DNA of 56,997 nt from an uncultured Ruminococcus sp. (lineage in GTDB: Bacteria; Bacillota; Clostridia; Oscillospirales; Acutalibacteraceae), in contig CADCKR010000004.1 in assembly GCA_902802105.1 (NCBI GenBank), positions 1-56,997 on the forward strand. Reading direction: 5' to 3'. A program made the position numbers and the translations under genes. Under the pieces are notes generated by a model. It did no database searches. It was not told the DNA's origin and saw only the letters and a list, made by a program, of their open reading frames with translations. Within the stretch, counting starts at the first letter, position 1; every line of letters begins with the position of its first letter. Of the stretch, positions 24,976 to 34,211 are shown piece by piece.

Positions 24976-25668
24976 TTACTCCTTTCTCGGATCGATAATC
25001 TTTACAGCATCGGCAACACGTCCGTACTGACCCTTTGCCTTTTCCCATGCATCAGTCGGGCTGTCTCCGTTCTTGATGAAATCAGTCATCTTTCCGAGAC
25101 TTACGAACTGATAACCGATTACCTCGTTGTTCTCGTCAAGAGCGATACCTGTTACATAGCCCTCAGCCATTTCAAGGTAACGAACGCCCTTTTCCTTGGT
25201 AGCATACATTGTGCCTACCTGTGAACGAAGACCCTTGCCAAGATCCTCAAGACCTGCACCTACAGCAAGACCGTCATCAGAGAATGCGCTCTGGGTTCTG
25301 CCGTATACGATCTGCAGGAAGAGCTCACGCATAGCTGTGTTGATAGCGTCGCATACAAGGTCTGTATTGAGAGCTTCAAGGATAGTCTTGCCCTGAAGGA
25401 TCTCAGCAGCCATAGCTGCGGAGTGTGTCATACCTGAGCAGCCGATCGTCTCTACAAGTGCTTCCTCAATAACGCCGTTCTTTACGTTGAGTGAGAGCTT
25501 ACATGCACCCTGCTGAGGAGCACACCAACCGATACCGTGTGTGAAACCTGAAATATCGCCGATCTGCTTAGCGTGGACCCACTTACCCTCTTCCGGAATC
25601 GGAGCCGGCTCATGCTTTGCACCCTTTGCTACAGGGCACATCAGTTCAACCTCTTTTGTGTAAATCAT
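24976..25668 (-). CDS. NifU/IscU-like Fe-S assembly scaffold, paired with GGGtGRT
   Basis: A 230-residue protein whose first 130 residues resemble the IscU/NifU N-terminal scaffold: a Cys in WCAPQQGACKLSL, then VETIGCSGMTHSAAMAAEIL, which matches the usual GC-S-S/A helix start, and a later acidic region. A further 90 residues (about 140-230) are not part of IscU and include DAWEKAKGQYGRVADAVKI. It is the first gene of a two-gene operon with the GGGtGRT protein and has a clear promoter. It may serve the minimal SUF ATPase/SufB pair encoded at 13798-15440, but no direct evidence is in the sequence. Confidence 0.85.
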   Translation of the reverse strand: MIYTKEVELMCPVAKGAKHEPAPIPEEGKWVHAKQIGDISGFTHGIGWCAPQQGACKLSLNVKNGVIEEALVETIGCSGMTHSAAMAAEILQGKTILEALNTDLVCDAINTAMRELFLQIVYGRTQSAFSDDGLAVGAGLEDLGKGLRSQVGTMYATKEKGVRYLEMAEGYVTGIALDENNEVIGYQFVSLGKMTDFIKNGDSPTDAWEKAKGQYGRVADAVKIIDPRKE

Positions 25669-25766
25669 TTTGATCTCCTTTCGCTTATCTGAGTTAACAG
25701 ATTTGATGAAAACATCGGGATCCGATCATTTGCATTATTGCAGACGACCAATTCCCCATCGTTATT

Positions 25767-25795
25767 ATTATAATATTTTTTTGATAAAATTTCAA
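25767..25795 (-). promoter_or_regulatory. Promoter of the NifU-like/GGGtGRT operon
   Basis: Read leftward: TTGAAA (25790-25795), a 17-base spacer and TATAAT (25767-25772), one mismatch overall. The leader to the ATG is about 95 bases. Confidence 0.78.
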
Positions 25796-25851
25796 CAGAA
25801 AAATATAAATAATTACTGCATATTTTACCTTTTTTATCTTGATCGCATCAC

Positions 25852-26817
25852 TCACTGCCGAGACTTTTCATCAAACAGGCTCCTGAACCATACCTCCGGC
25901 GCTGTGAAGCTCCTGCCGTTTAGGTATGAGAGCATTCCGCTGTCTGTGGTAAAACGGAAAGTAAGCTTGTAGGAATAAAGCGCCTGATACTTGAAGCCCA
26001 TTTTGCGGTTGATCTCATTTTTGCCGTATTTGCCGTCACCGAGCAGCGGATGGCCGATATATGCAAGATGCGCCCTTATCTGATGCGTCCTGCCTGTAAG
26101 GAGATCGACCTCTAAAAGGCTCAGGCCGTCCTTTTCAGCAAGCACACGATACCTTGTCTTTATCGTTTTTGTATCCTCCGTCGGTTTTCCTGAAATATAC
26201 ACCTTGTGTTTGTCCTCGTTCTTTTCGAGGTACGCTGTCAGAAGGTCCTCCTTCTTTTTGAATATTCCCAGCGCAATGCATAGGTAAAGCTTCTCTATCT
26301 CCCTGTCCTTGACCTTCTGATTCATTATGCGGAGCGTCTCGGAGTTTTTGGCGGCTATGACTATGCCTCCGGTATTTCTGTCTATCCTGTTTACAAGCGC
26401 AGGCGCAAATGAGTTTTCTTTTTTTGGGTCATATTCGCCCTTATCGTAAAGATAGTGCTGCACACGGGCAATGAGCGAATCAAAATGATATGTATCATCG
26501 GGATGAACAAGCAGACCCGGCTTTTTGTTCAGGAGCATGATATTTTCATCCTCATAGATCATATCAAGCTTTACAGGCGCTTTCATAAAGTCGTACTGGC
26601 CGGCGCTTTCCTCATAGAATTCATCCTTGATATAAAGCGTCAGGATATCCCCTTTTTGCAGGCGGCTTGAAATTTCACAGCGCTTGCCGTTGAGCTTTAT
26701 GTATTTTGTGCGTATGTATTTGTACATAAGCGACTGCGGCATATTCCTGAACCTCTTGGAGAGGAATTTATCCAGACGCTGCCCGCTGTCGTTCTCCCCT
26801 ATTTCGATCTGTCTCAA
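25852..26817 (-). CDS. RluA-family 23S rRNA pseudouridine synthase
   Basis: A 321-residue RNA-modifying enzyme. An S4 RNA-binding domain (residues about 10-75, GQRLDKFLSKRF) is followed by the synthase domain with the catalytic Asp in VNRIDRNTGGIVIAAK and the later GRTHQIRAHLAYIGHPLLGD motif. It is of the RluC/RluD type; the exact uridine cannot be told. The start is TTG at 26815-26817, with GAGGTGAT just upstream. No terminator is clear past the stop. Confidence 0.92.
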   Translation of the reverse strand: MRQIEIGENDSGQRLDKFLSKRFRNMPQSLMYKYIRTKYIKLNGKRCEISSRLQKGDILTLYIKDEFYEESAGQYDFMKAPVKLDMIYEDENIMLLNKKPGLLVHPDDTYHFDSLIARVQHYLYDKGEYDPKKENSFAPALVNRIDRNTGGIVIAAKNSETLRIMNQKVKDREIEKLYLCIALGIFKKKEDLLTAYLEKNEDKHKVYISGKPTEDTKTIKTRYRVLAEKDGLSLLEVDLLTGRTHQIRAHLAYIGHPLLGDGKYGKNEINRKMGFKYQALYSYKLTFRFTTDSGMLSYLNGRSFTAPEVWFRSLFDEKSRQ

Positions 26818-26844
26818 TTTATCACCTCTGTTTAAAATAGCAAG

Positions 26845-26874
26845 ACAGGCACACCCGGAAAGGAATGTGCCTGT
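26845..26874 (-). terminator. Terminator of the small P-loop gene
   Basis: ACAGGCACA (26845-26853) pairs with TGTGCCTGT (26866-26874), 9 bp, with a modest T-rich tail on the minus strand. Confidence 0.75.
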
Positions 26875-26922
26875 TGGTTGATCTATTTTGCTGTTGTGCG
26901 CCTTAACGAGCGCAGTACACTA

Positions 26923-27339
26923 TCAGATCTTTACTGTTACGCCTGAGAGACTTGCAGGAAGCTCAGTCTCATCAGCGGATACAAGGAAAGTAAACTTTGT
27001 TTCTGTCTTTGCAGCAAGAACATTGATCTTCTCGATAAACTCAGAGAAAGCTGCAAAGTCCTGTCCGCCGATCTTGAGTGTAGAATCAACAAGAACGTCT
27101 GTTACATCGTAGTTACCTGCACAAAGGCCGCTGAGGAAACCGAAGAAAGCATCGAATCCGCTTATAGAATACTGCTCTGTGTCGATAAGTCTTGCCTTGT
27201 GTGTAACATCGTAAGTAAGCTTTGAACCCTTCTCGATAACAACAACGTTACCGTTAGAAGCCTCTACTGCTTCATTTGCAAGGCTGATAAGCTTCTTTGT
27301 CTTTCCTGTTCCTTTTTTGCCAACAATTAATGTAACCAT
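26923..27339 (-). CDS. Small P-loop NTPase of unknown function
   Basis: A 138-residue protein with an N-terminal Walker A at residues 7-14 (GKKGTGKT), a hydrophobic strand ending in Asp (VTDVLVDS) that could be Walker B, and a final strand (FTFLVSADETELP) that could hold a sensor residue. It has little beyond a minimal nucleotide-binding core and no clear partner domain. The frame is open from 27420, but the ATG at 27339 directly follows GGAGG and begins the first strand. It has its own near-consensus promoter and a terminator. Similar small ATP-binding proteins are common in this group without known function. Confidence 0.8.
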   Translation of the reverse strand: MVTLIVGKKGTGKTKKLISLANEAVEASNGNVVVIEKGSKLTYDVTHKARLIDTEQYSISGFDAFFGFLSGLCAGNYDVTDVLVDSTLKIGGQDFAAFSEFIEKINVLAAKTETKFTFLVSADETELPASLSGVTVKI

Positions 27340-27391
27340 TTTTTTTTGCCTCCTTATAATTGCATCAACGATCAGTTGAATACCTATATAA

Positions 27392-27420
27392 ATTTTACAA
27401 TAAGTCCCGGGCTTTGTCAA
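27392..27420 (-). promoter_or_regulatory. Promoter of the small P-loop gene
   Basis: Read leftward: a perfect TTGACA (27415-27420), a 17-base spacer and TAAAAT (27392-27397). Confidence 0.75.
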
Positions 27421-27444
27421 TGTATTCCGGACAGTTTGTCAGAA

Positions 27445-28782
27445 TTATTTTAACCTTGCCTCAAGCAGCTCCTTCTGATCCTCATAGCCGGGCTTGCCAA
27501 GCAGAGCAAACATATTCTTCTTGTAGCTCTCAACGCCGGGCTGATTGAACGGATTAAGGCACATTGTATAACCGCTGATCGCACAAGCCTTCTCAAAGAA
27601 ATAAATGAGATAGCCAAGTTCCTTCTCGCTTACTTCGGGAATATCAAGCACAATGTTCGGGACCTTGCCGTCTGTATGAGCAAGCACTGTACCCTCGAAT
27701 GCCTTTTTGTTTACGAAATCCACCGTCTTGCCGGCAAGGAAGTTCAGACCGTCAACATTTGTGGGATCCGTGCCGATAGTAAGCTCATACTTGGGCTTGC
27801 CGATCTGCACAACGGTCTCGAAGAGTATCCTTGAACCGTCCTGTATATACTGACCCATTGAGTGAAGGTCGGTAGAGAACACAACAGACGCCGGGAAAAT
27901 ACCCTTGTTGTCCTTGCCCTCGCTCTCGCCGAAGAGCTGCTTCCACCACTCGTTCATCATTGTGAATGCGGGCTCATAGCTTACAAGAAGCTCTACAAGC
28001 TTGCCCTTGCGGTAGAGGATATTTCTGATGGCTGCATACTTATAGCAGTCGTTCTTTTCTATATCCTTCTCCATAAGCGCTTCACGCGCCTCGGCAGCAC
28101 CGGCCATAAGAGCGTCTATGTCGCAGCCTGCAACAGCTATAGGCAGCAGTCCTACAGCTGTAAGTACAGAGTAGCGTCCGCCTACATCGTCCGGCACAAC
28201 AAAGGTCTCGTAGCCTTCCTTTGTAGCAAGGCTCTTCAAAGTACCCTTAGCCTTGTCTGTGGTGCAGTAGATCCTTTCCTTTGCACCCTCTTTGCCGTAC
28301 TTCTTCTCAAGAAGCTCTCTGAAAATTCTGAAAGCAATAGCAGGCTCGGTAGTTGTACCTGACTTTGAGATCATGTTGATGGAAACATTTTTTCCCTCAC
28401 AGATCTGCAGCAGCTCAGCAAGAGCTGTTGAACTGATCGAATTGCCGGTAAAATAAATATCCGGCGTATTCTTGGGAAGAACATTATAATTCGGGGATTT
28501 CAGGAACTCAATGGCAGCTCTTGCACCAAGATAGGAACCGCCGATGCCGATAACGATGAATACATCAGTATCCTGCCTGATCTTCTCAGCCGCCTTCTTT
28601 ATTCTGGCAAACTCGTCCTTGTCATATTTAACAGGAAGGTCTACCCATCCTACGAAATCATTGCCAAGACCCGTCTTGTTGTGAAGAAGATCGTGAGCAG
28701 CCTTGATCTGCGGTACTATTGAAGTATACTCGTCATTGCTGACGAACTCCCTGAGATGCTTATCATTAAGAGTAACAGCCAT
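27445..28782 (-). CDS. pgi: Glucose-6-phosphate isomerase
   Basis: A 445-residue cytosolic enzyme interconverting glucose 6-phosphate and fructose 6-phosphate. Signatures: [16 protein letters not shown] (sugar-phosphate loop), [31 protein letters not shown] (given as [13 protein letters not shown]), and near the C-terminus [14 protein letters not shown] and the ending around [16 protein letters not shown] with the catalytic Lys. Length matches the Firmicutes form. It lies 33 bases after galU and is probably co-transcribed, placing hexose phosphate and UDP-glucose steps together. Confidence 0.97.
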   Translation of the reverse strand: MAVTLNDKHLREFVSNDEYTSIVPQIKAAHDLLHNKTGLGNDFVGWVDLPVKYDKDEFARIKKAAEKIRQDTDVFIVIGIGGSYLGARAAIEFLKSPNYNVLPKNTPDIYFTGNSISSTALAELLQICEGKNVSINMISKSGTTTEPAIAFRIFRELLEKKYGKEGAKERIYCTTDKAKGTLKSLATKEGYETFVVPDDVGGRYSVLTAVGLLPIAVAGCDIDALMAGAAEAREALMEKDIEKNDCYKYAAIRNILYRKGKLVELLVSYEPAFTMMNEWWKQLFGESEGKDNKGIFPASVVFSTDLHSMGQYIQDGSRILFETVVQIGKPKYELTIGTDPTNVDGLNFLAGKTVDFVNKKAFEGTVLAHTDGKVPNIVLDIPEVSEKELGYLIYFFEKACAISGYTMCLNPFNQPGVESYKKNMFALLGKPGYEDQKELLEARLK

Positions 28783-28815
28783 AAAAATTTTCCTCCTTAA
28801 ATATCTGTAAAAATA

Positions 28816-29688
28816 TCAGAGCGTCTTTGAAAGCTCCTTGAGATATGCTCTGAAGCTGTCGCCGAGAACAGGATTTGCAAGTGCGATCTCTACTGTAGCT
28901 TCAAGAATACCAAGCTTATCGCCCATATCGTAGCGCTTGCCGGTGAAATCAACGCCTGTCATGCCGACAGTACGGGCAAGTGTTCTCATTGCATCGGTAA
29001 GCTGTATCTCGCCGCCTGCGCCCGGCTTCGTGTTGTCAAGGATATCAAAGATATCCGGAGTAAGCACACATCTGCCGAGAATAGAAAACAGCGAAAGTAC
29101 CTCTGCGGGTGTTTTGGGCTTCTCTACCATATCCGTACAGCTGTATTCGTTGCCGTCGAGATGCTCGACCTTGAGTGAGCTGTATTTGGAAATAGCATCC
29201 TCAGACACAGCCTTGATACCTACAACAGCCTTGCCGTATTTTTCATAGGCTCTGATAAGCTGACCGCAGGCAGGATCCTCACCGATGATAACATCATCGC
29301 CGTAAAGAACAGCAAACGGCTCATTGCCTACAAACGACCTTGCGCAGTTGACGGCATGACCAAGACCCTTGGTCTCCTTCTGCCTTACAAAGTAGATGTT
29401 TGCAAGCTTGGAAATCGAAACGACCTCATCATAAACATCCTTTTTGCCCGAAGCAAGCAGTCTTTCCTCCAGCTCAGGACTGCGGTCAAAGTGATCCTCA
29501 ATGATACCCTTGCCTCTGTTAGTGATTATGAGGATATCTGTAATGCCTGACCTGACAGCCTCCTCTACGATATACTGGATAGCGGGCTTATCAACGATGG
29601 TAAGCATCTCCTTGGGCATCGACTTTGTAGCAGGCAGCACTCTTGTACCAAGACCTGCCGCAGGAATGACGGCTTTTCTTACTTTCAT
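28816..29688 (-). CDS. galU: UTP--glucose-1-phosphate uridylyltransferase
   Basis: A 290-residue nucleotidyltransferase making UDP-glucose for glycolipids and surface polymers. The nucleotide-binding motif AAGLGTRVLPATKSMPKEML is at residues 8-27, followed by the catalytic EEAVRSGITDILIIT and FAVLYGDDVI blocks. The frame is open from 29703, but those first codons are the AGGAGG ribosome site itself; ATG 29688 is the start. It lies 24 bases after the zinc-finger membrane protein and 33 before pgi. Confidence 0.95.
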   Translation of the reverse strand: MKVRKAVIPAAGLGTRVLPATKSMPKEMLTIVDKPAIQYIVEEAVRSGITDILIITNRGKGIIEDHFDRSPELEERLLASGKKDVYDEVVSISKLANIYFVRQKETKGLGHAVNCARSFVGNEPFAVLYGDDVIIGEDPACGQLIRAYEKYGKAVVGIKAVSEDAISKYSSLKVEHLDGNEYSCTDMVEKPKTPAEVLSLFSILGRCVLTPDIFDILDNTKPGAGGEIQLTDAMRTLARTVGMTGVDFTGKRYDMGDKLGILEATVEIALANPVLGDSFRAYLKELSKTL

Positions 29689-29712
29689 GTCTGACTCCTC
29701 CATTCTGGTATT

Positions 29713-30777
29713 TTATTTTATTAATATAGATGCGATATATAATATCACGTAACACACAAGGCACATCCAGGCTATAGCAGTATTTACTCCGCCGGCCTCT
29801 GACAAAGCCTTGTGATGGTTTTCTTCGCCTGCATTCAGCGGCACCGATTTAATGCTCTTCACCTTTTTCACGCAGTGATGATAGTAGCTCCTGTTTGCTC
29901 TTAACCCGCATACTATCCTGACGACCAAAAAAAGCGCAAGCAGGAAATACGGTGCAAACATGAGAACTGCCTCAGTGAAGGGCTTGTTATTGAATGCCCA
30001 TGACATATAGTCGAAGAAATTTACGTAATATGAATTGCCGAAATACTGATTTGCTTCACGGATAAGCGGCACTGAATAAGTGTTTGTAAGCACAAGAGAG
30101 CTTATCTCTACAATGAAATACAGCAGGCAGATCAACGCGCCTTTAAGATACATCTTTCTGTAAAGATACCACGCACCTGTAAACAGGAACGCGCAGAAGC
30201 TGAATCGTCCCTTTTCCTGAGTTTTCATCCTGTAAAACGTAGGAAGATAATAGGACGTGTTGTTCTTTACATACTTTGAGATCTCTGCACCCGTCACTCC
30301 CTCAAAATCCTCATCCTTGGGCACACCGCCCATCGGATCAAGAAAAACAGAGAACGGGACTCCACCGTTCTGAAACGGCGGCACATTTTTCTGACCGTCA
30401 GCGCCCGACCCGGGAACGCTGTCCTTTACTGTTCCTGTAACGCTTTCGGTCGCCCCGTCATTGCCGGCTCCGTCTTTATCTTCAACACTGCCGGAAATGA
30501 ACCTTCCGCACATCTTGCATACTATGGCGTTTTCAGGGTTTACAGCATTGCAGTGCGGACATCTGCATATTGCCCTGCCTTCTTCCTCTGCCTTTTTTTC
30601 CTCCTCCGCTTCATACCAGCTTTTTCCGCTTTTGTGAAGATCAGAAAAGATACACTTGTTATTCTTTTTATAGCACTCCCTGTGATAAGGAGCGCCGCAT
30701 TTTGGGCATACGACTACATCATCCTCTTCCCGGAATTTTTCCGAGCATACAGGGCAGGATATTCCCTTGAGATCCAT
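29713..30777 (-). CDS. Zinc-finger membrane protein: RING-like plus zinc ribbon plus DUF2628-like
   Basis: A 354-residue protein. Residues 8-48 hold CPVC...CPKCGAPYHRECYKKNNKC, a RING/treble-clef-like cysteine set; residues about 72-92 hold a CPHCNAVNPENAIVCKMCG zinc ribbon. A Gly/Asp/Val-rich linker follows, then a region with four or so membrane segments whose start (FCAFLFTGAWYLYRKMYLKG) matches DUF2628. A soluble zinc-binding sensor head attached to a membrane module is thus likely; its target is unknown. It heads the operon with galU and pgi, which hints at a surface role but does not prove it. Confidence 0.78.
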   Translation of the reverse strand: MDLKGISCPVCSEKFREEDDVVVCPKCGAPYHRECYKKNNKCIFSDLHKSGKSWYEAEEEKKAEEEGRAICRCPHCNAVNPENAIVCKMCGRFISGSVEDKDGAGNDGATESVTGTVKDSVPGSGADGQKNVPPFQNGGVPFSVFLDPMGGVPKDEDFEGVTGAEISKYVKNNTSYYLPTFYRMKTQEKGRFSFCAFLFTGAWYLYRKMYLKGALICLLYFIVEISSLVLTNTYSVPLIREANQYFGNSYYVNFFDYMSWAFNNKPFTEAVLMFAPYFLLALFLVVRIVCGLRANRSYYHHCVKKVKSIKSVPLNAGEENHHKALSEAGGVNTAIAWMCLVCYVILYIASILIK

Positions 30778-30810
30778 ATCTCAGCCTCCTTTGATACATG
30801 GCTTTATACT

Positions 30811-30839
30811 ATTATACTATATAATTCCAATGTTAGCAA
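30811..30839 (-). promoter_or_regulatory. Promoter of the zinc-finger/galU/pgi operon
   Basis: Read leftward: TTGCTA (30834-30839), a 17-base spacer and TATAAT (30811-30816), about 35 bases before the ATG. I see nothing else in the spacer 30778-30990. Confidence 0.65.
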
Positions 30840-30990
30840 GGATTTATGATATTCATTTTAACAATTTGTATGTTATGTGCAAAGAATCTGTCGTTTTGCG
30901 CAAAAAATCTTATATAGACAATAATGTTATATGTAGGAATGATGCACACAGCAAATATGAATGTAAAATTCACGCATTTCCTGCTGCACG

Positions 30991-32511
30991 TCAGTACTCC
31001 GTAAGCGGGTCATATTTTACGCCGTTATAGCGTGTTTCAAAGTGAAGATGTGCTCCGGTAGAGAATCCGGTCGAACCGACATAGCCTATCAGCTGACCTG
31101 CCGAAACCGTCTGCCCTATGGATACGGTAACACCCGAAAGATGGCCGTAAATGGAAATTTTGCCGTTGCCGTGGTCTATCATTACATAATTTCCGTAACC
31201 GCCGCCGCAGCCGCAGCTTGCGGATTTTCCGTAGTCGTGTTCGCAGCCGTCAAACGCGGAGAATACAACACCGTCATAGCAGGCCACGACCTTTGCGCCG
31301 TAAATCCCTCCCTCAGCAATATCAAGAGCGCCGTGATTGTTCACTCCGCGCCATTCATCGAATGTCGATGTAAGGTATGTAAATCCGGGGCAAGGCCACA
31401 CAAAGCCGCCGTCAGGATCCGGCCCGACGACAATCTCAATATTCTGCTTTTCGGCAAGACGCTTTTTGTATGCGGCAAGAGCTTTTTTCAGTTCCTTCTG
31501 CCTTGCCTTGTTCTCGTCCTGTTCGTTTTTGAGCTCCTCGCTTTCGGTAGTCAGCTCCTTTATAAGCTTTGTGTTTTCCTCGAAAAGCCCGTTTATCTCC
31601 TGCTTGTTCTTTTCAAGCGCGGATCTCTGGATCTCAAGCTCCTTCTTGCTGTCCTGAAGGACCTTTTGCTCGTCCGAAACTATCTTCATCTGTTCACGCA
31701 CAGAGTTTATCATCCTGCTGTCGCGGTCAGACATACTCTTTACCATTTCGGCTTTGTCAAGAAAATCCTCAAAGCTCTTTGCGCCTAAGATTATTTCAAG
31801 CGATGATGCGCTTCCGGCCTTGTGTATCGCCCTGAGCCTTGTTCTGAGCAGAGCAAGTATATTCTCGATCTCTGCTTTTTTTGCGTCAATTATCTCCTGC
31901 TTTTCCTTTATGAGCCTGTTCAGATCATCTATCCTGACTGTGCGGTCTTTTATCTCTTTACCAAGGTCTGATATTTTCTCCTGAAGCTCCTTGCTGTATT
32001 TTTTCTTTTTCTCAAGCTCCTCCTTTGTTATCTGGAGCTTTTCGGCAAGCTCGGAGTTTTCACGTTCAAGCTCTGCCCGCTGGCGTGAGTTCTCGTCAAC
32101 GTCAAATTCGTCAAGCTCATCGTCATAAGCGCTTGTTTCTTCATCGTCGCTGCTTTCCTCGTCCTCATCCTCGTCCTCATCCTCGTCCTCATCATCGTCT
32201 ATAGTGTAGTCCCATCCGCTGCTTTCCTCCTGCGCATCGCTTTCATCGGTGTAGCCGTATTCATCGTAGGTATCATCGTCACCGGTCCGGCCGTATGTAT
32301 AGTCGTAATCAGTCTGATCGTAGTCGTTGTAGCCGCTGTAACCGTAATCAGTCTGATCGTAGTTGTTATAGTCGTTATCGTAGCTGTAATCATTATTATA
32401 TTCGTAATAATCAGCGTGATCGTTCTCATCAGCGGTTACAGGGATATTGACCGACACCGCAAATAATGCTGCGGCTGAGATCGCTGTGAGCTTTATTGCT
32501 TTACCTGCCAA
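30991..32511 (-). CDS. Secreted M23 peptidoglycan endopeptidase, probable FtsEX partner
   Basis: A 506-residue exported hydrolase. Residues 1-27 are a signal peptide (LFAVSVNIPVTA|DE). Residues about 30-150 are an extreme Tyr/Asp/Glu-rich tail. Residues about 150-365 are a long coiled coil (EnvC/CwlO-like), the kind that docks on FtsX. The C-terminal M23 (LytM) domain keeps the zinc ligands: NNHGALDIAEGG (HxxxD), GHLSG and HLHFE (HxH). A four-cysteine insertion (DGCEHDYGKSASCGCGGG) interrupts the domain. The start is TTG at 32509-32511 with GGAGG upstream, overlapping the ftsX end by 11 bases, which strongly supports joint function. Confidence 0.92.
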   Translation of the reverse strand: MAGKAIKLTAISAAALFAVSVNIPVTADENDHADYYEYNNDYSYDNDYNNYDQTDYGYSGYNDYDQTDYDYTYGRTGDDDTYDEYGYTDESDAQEESSGWDYTIDDDEDEDEDEDEDEESSDDEETSAYDDELDEFDVDENSRQRAELERENSELAEKLQITKEELEKKKKYSKELQEKISDLGKEIKDRTVRIDDLNRLIKEKQEIIDAKKAEIENILALLRTRLRAIHKAGSASSLEIILGAKSFEDFLDKAEMVKSMSDRDSRMINSVREQMKIVSDEQKVLQDSKKELEIQRSALEKNKQEINGLFEENTKLIKELTTESEELKNEQDENKARQKELKKALAAYKKRLAEKQNIEIVVGPDPDGGFVWPCPGFTYLTSTFDEWRGVNNHGALDIAEGGIYGAKVVACYDGVVFSAFDGCEHDYGKSASCGCGGGYGNYVMIDHGNGKISIYGHLSGVTVSIGQTVSAGQLIGYVGSTGFSTGAHLHFETRYNGVKYDPLTEY

Positions 32512-33415
32512 TGACAGCCCCTCCTTCTTTGTTTAGATATCTTGATATTGAGATCGACCCACCAAGCAGACCGATAAGTATTCCTGCGCCCGACATCAGC
32601 AGCAGCGTAGGCAGACTGATGCTTTCGACCGGAAGCGTTGAACTGCCTATCATGCCGATGATACCCGAAGCAGCGCTGCGCAGCGGCTCATAGACGGCAA
32701 TAACTATGCATGAGGATATAAGTCCGGAGATAAGGCCTATCATCATTGCCTCTATCACAAAGGGAATGCGTATGAATGCGTTTGTAGCGCCGACGGAATG
32801 CATTATGCTTATCTCGAAGCGCCTTGAATACATTGTCATTCTTATGGTGTTTGAGATAATAAACAGTGTTACCGCGCCGAGAACCAGTACGACCCACATA
32901 CCGACAACTGTAACAAAATAATTCAGCTTTGTCAGCTTGCCTGCAATGTCGCTGCGGTCGCTTATGCTGTCGATGCCCGGCAGCTTGCCGATCTCTGCAA
33001 CAGTATCCGCATAAAGAGAAAGGTCGTCAAGCCTGACCTTGTATTCATTTCCGAAAGGGTTTCCGTCACCCTGCATAGCCGAATATATATCGTCGCCGAG
33101 CGTTTTTTTGTAATCCTTAAGAACATCATCGCGTGAGCGGAAATGAACGCCTGCGATATTATCTATTGCAAGCAGCTTTGATTCAAGCTTTACAGAGTCC
33201 GTATCCGACAGATCGGGCAGAAGGTAGACGGTTATCTGGTCGTCATCGCCTATGCTTGCGATAAGGCTGTTCACGTTTACGGATATCAGGGCAGCCGAGC
33301 CCGTTATAATGAGGCACGATACCAGCACGATAACGGAAGCAAGCGACATCATGCGGTTTGCCCAGATGTTGCGAAAGCCCTCTCTTACAAGATAGCCTGT
33401 ACTTGAAAGCTTCAT
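32501..33415 (-). CDS. ftsX: Cell-division ABC permease FtsX
   Basis: A 304-residue permease-like protein. It has one membrane helix at about residues 20-45, a large outer loop (about 45-175) that should meet the M23 hydrolase, then three helices in the C-terminal half. It does not transport; with FtsE it gates septal wall hydrolysis. The GNEYKVRL and SISDRSDIAGKL segments of the loop are typical. Its ATG overlaps the ftsE stop region by 4 bases, and AGGAGG lies inside the ftsE end. Confidence 0.94.
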   Translation of the reverse strand: MKLSSTGYLVREGFRNIWANRMMSLASVIVLVSCLIITGSAALISVNVNSLIASIGDDDQITVYLLPDLSDTDSVKLESKLLAIDNIAGVHFRSRDDVLKDYKKTLGDDIYSAMQGDGNPFGNEYKVRLDDLSLYADTVAEIGKLPGIDSISDRSDIAGKLTKLNYFVTVVGMWVVLVLGAVTLFIISNTIRMTMYSRRFEISIMHSVGATNAFIRIPFVIEAMMIGLISGLISSCIVIAVYEPLRSAASGIIGMIGSSTLPVESISLPTLLLMSGAGILIGLLGGSISISRYLNKEGGAVIGR

Positions 33416-34167
33416 TGTGCATCAGCCTCCTTTTTGTCCGCATCGTTACTTTCTGCTGCGCCATCGTCAGCGGCATCGTCACTGTTCAGGCTTTCGTCAG
33501 GCTCAATGACAGCATCGTGAAGCACAGCGCCGTCCTCTATCCATATTACCCTGCCCCCGAACTGCTTCACAAGGTCGTGCTCATGCGTGACGATTATGAC
33601 GGTAGTGCCGCTTTTATTTATATCAGTAAGCATTTTCATTATCTCGAATGACATTTCAGGGTCGATGTTGCCTGTAGGCTCGTCTGCGATAAGCATACCG
33701 GGCTTATTCACAAGCGCCCTTGCAAGGCTCACTCTCTGCTGCTCACCGCCCGAAAGCTCCGAAGGCCTGCTTTTTTCCTTGCCTTCAAGCCCCACAAGAG
33801 CAAGCACCTCATTCACTCTGCTGCGGATATCCTTTTCCGGCGCACCGATAACTCTCATGGCAAATGCCGCATTGTCAAATACATTCATCTTGTCTATGAG
33901 CCTGAAATCCTGGAATACGATACCCATAGTCCTCCTGAGATAGGGTATCTTTCTTTTTTTGATATCCATAAGGTCAAAACCGTTGACGGAAACTGTACCG
34001 GAGCTTGCGCGTTCCTCACATATAAGCACTTTGAGAAATGTGCTTTTTCCGGCGCCTGACGGCCCTACGATAAATACAAACTCGCCGTCATTTATGTCAA
34101 GGCTTATGCCGTTCAGCGCTTTAGTGCCGTTAGGGTAGACCTTTGACACGTTTTCAAGATGTATCAT
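33412..34167 (-). CDS. ftsE: Cell-division ATP-binding protein FtsE
   Basis: A 251-residue ABC ATPase. Walker A is GPSGAGKST, the Q-loop lies in VFQDFRLID, the signature is LSGGEQQRVSLARAL, and Walker B is MLIADEPTGN. The opening MIHLENVSKVYPNGTKALNG is the FtsE type. The C-terminal 30 residues are a long acidic tail (DDAADDGAAESNDADKK) not usual in FtsE. It heads the ftsE-ftsX-M23 operon. Confidence 0.95.
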   Translation of the reverse strand: MIHLENVSKVYPNGTKALNGISLDINDGEFVFIVGPSGAGKSTFLKVLICEERASSGTVSVNGFDLMDIKKRKIPYLRRTMGIVFQDFRLIDKMNVFDNAAFAMRVIGAPEKDIRSRVNEVLALVGLEGKEKSRPSELSGGEQQRVSLARALVNKPGMLIADEPTGNIDPEMSFEIMKMLTDINKSGTTVIIVTHEHDLVKQFGGRVIWIEDGAVLHDAVIEPDESLNSDDAADDGAAESNDADKKEADAQ

Positions 34168-34211
34168 ATAGCTTTATCCTTCCTTCCGAATATCATACAA
34201 ACATACAATAG

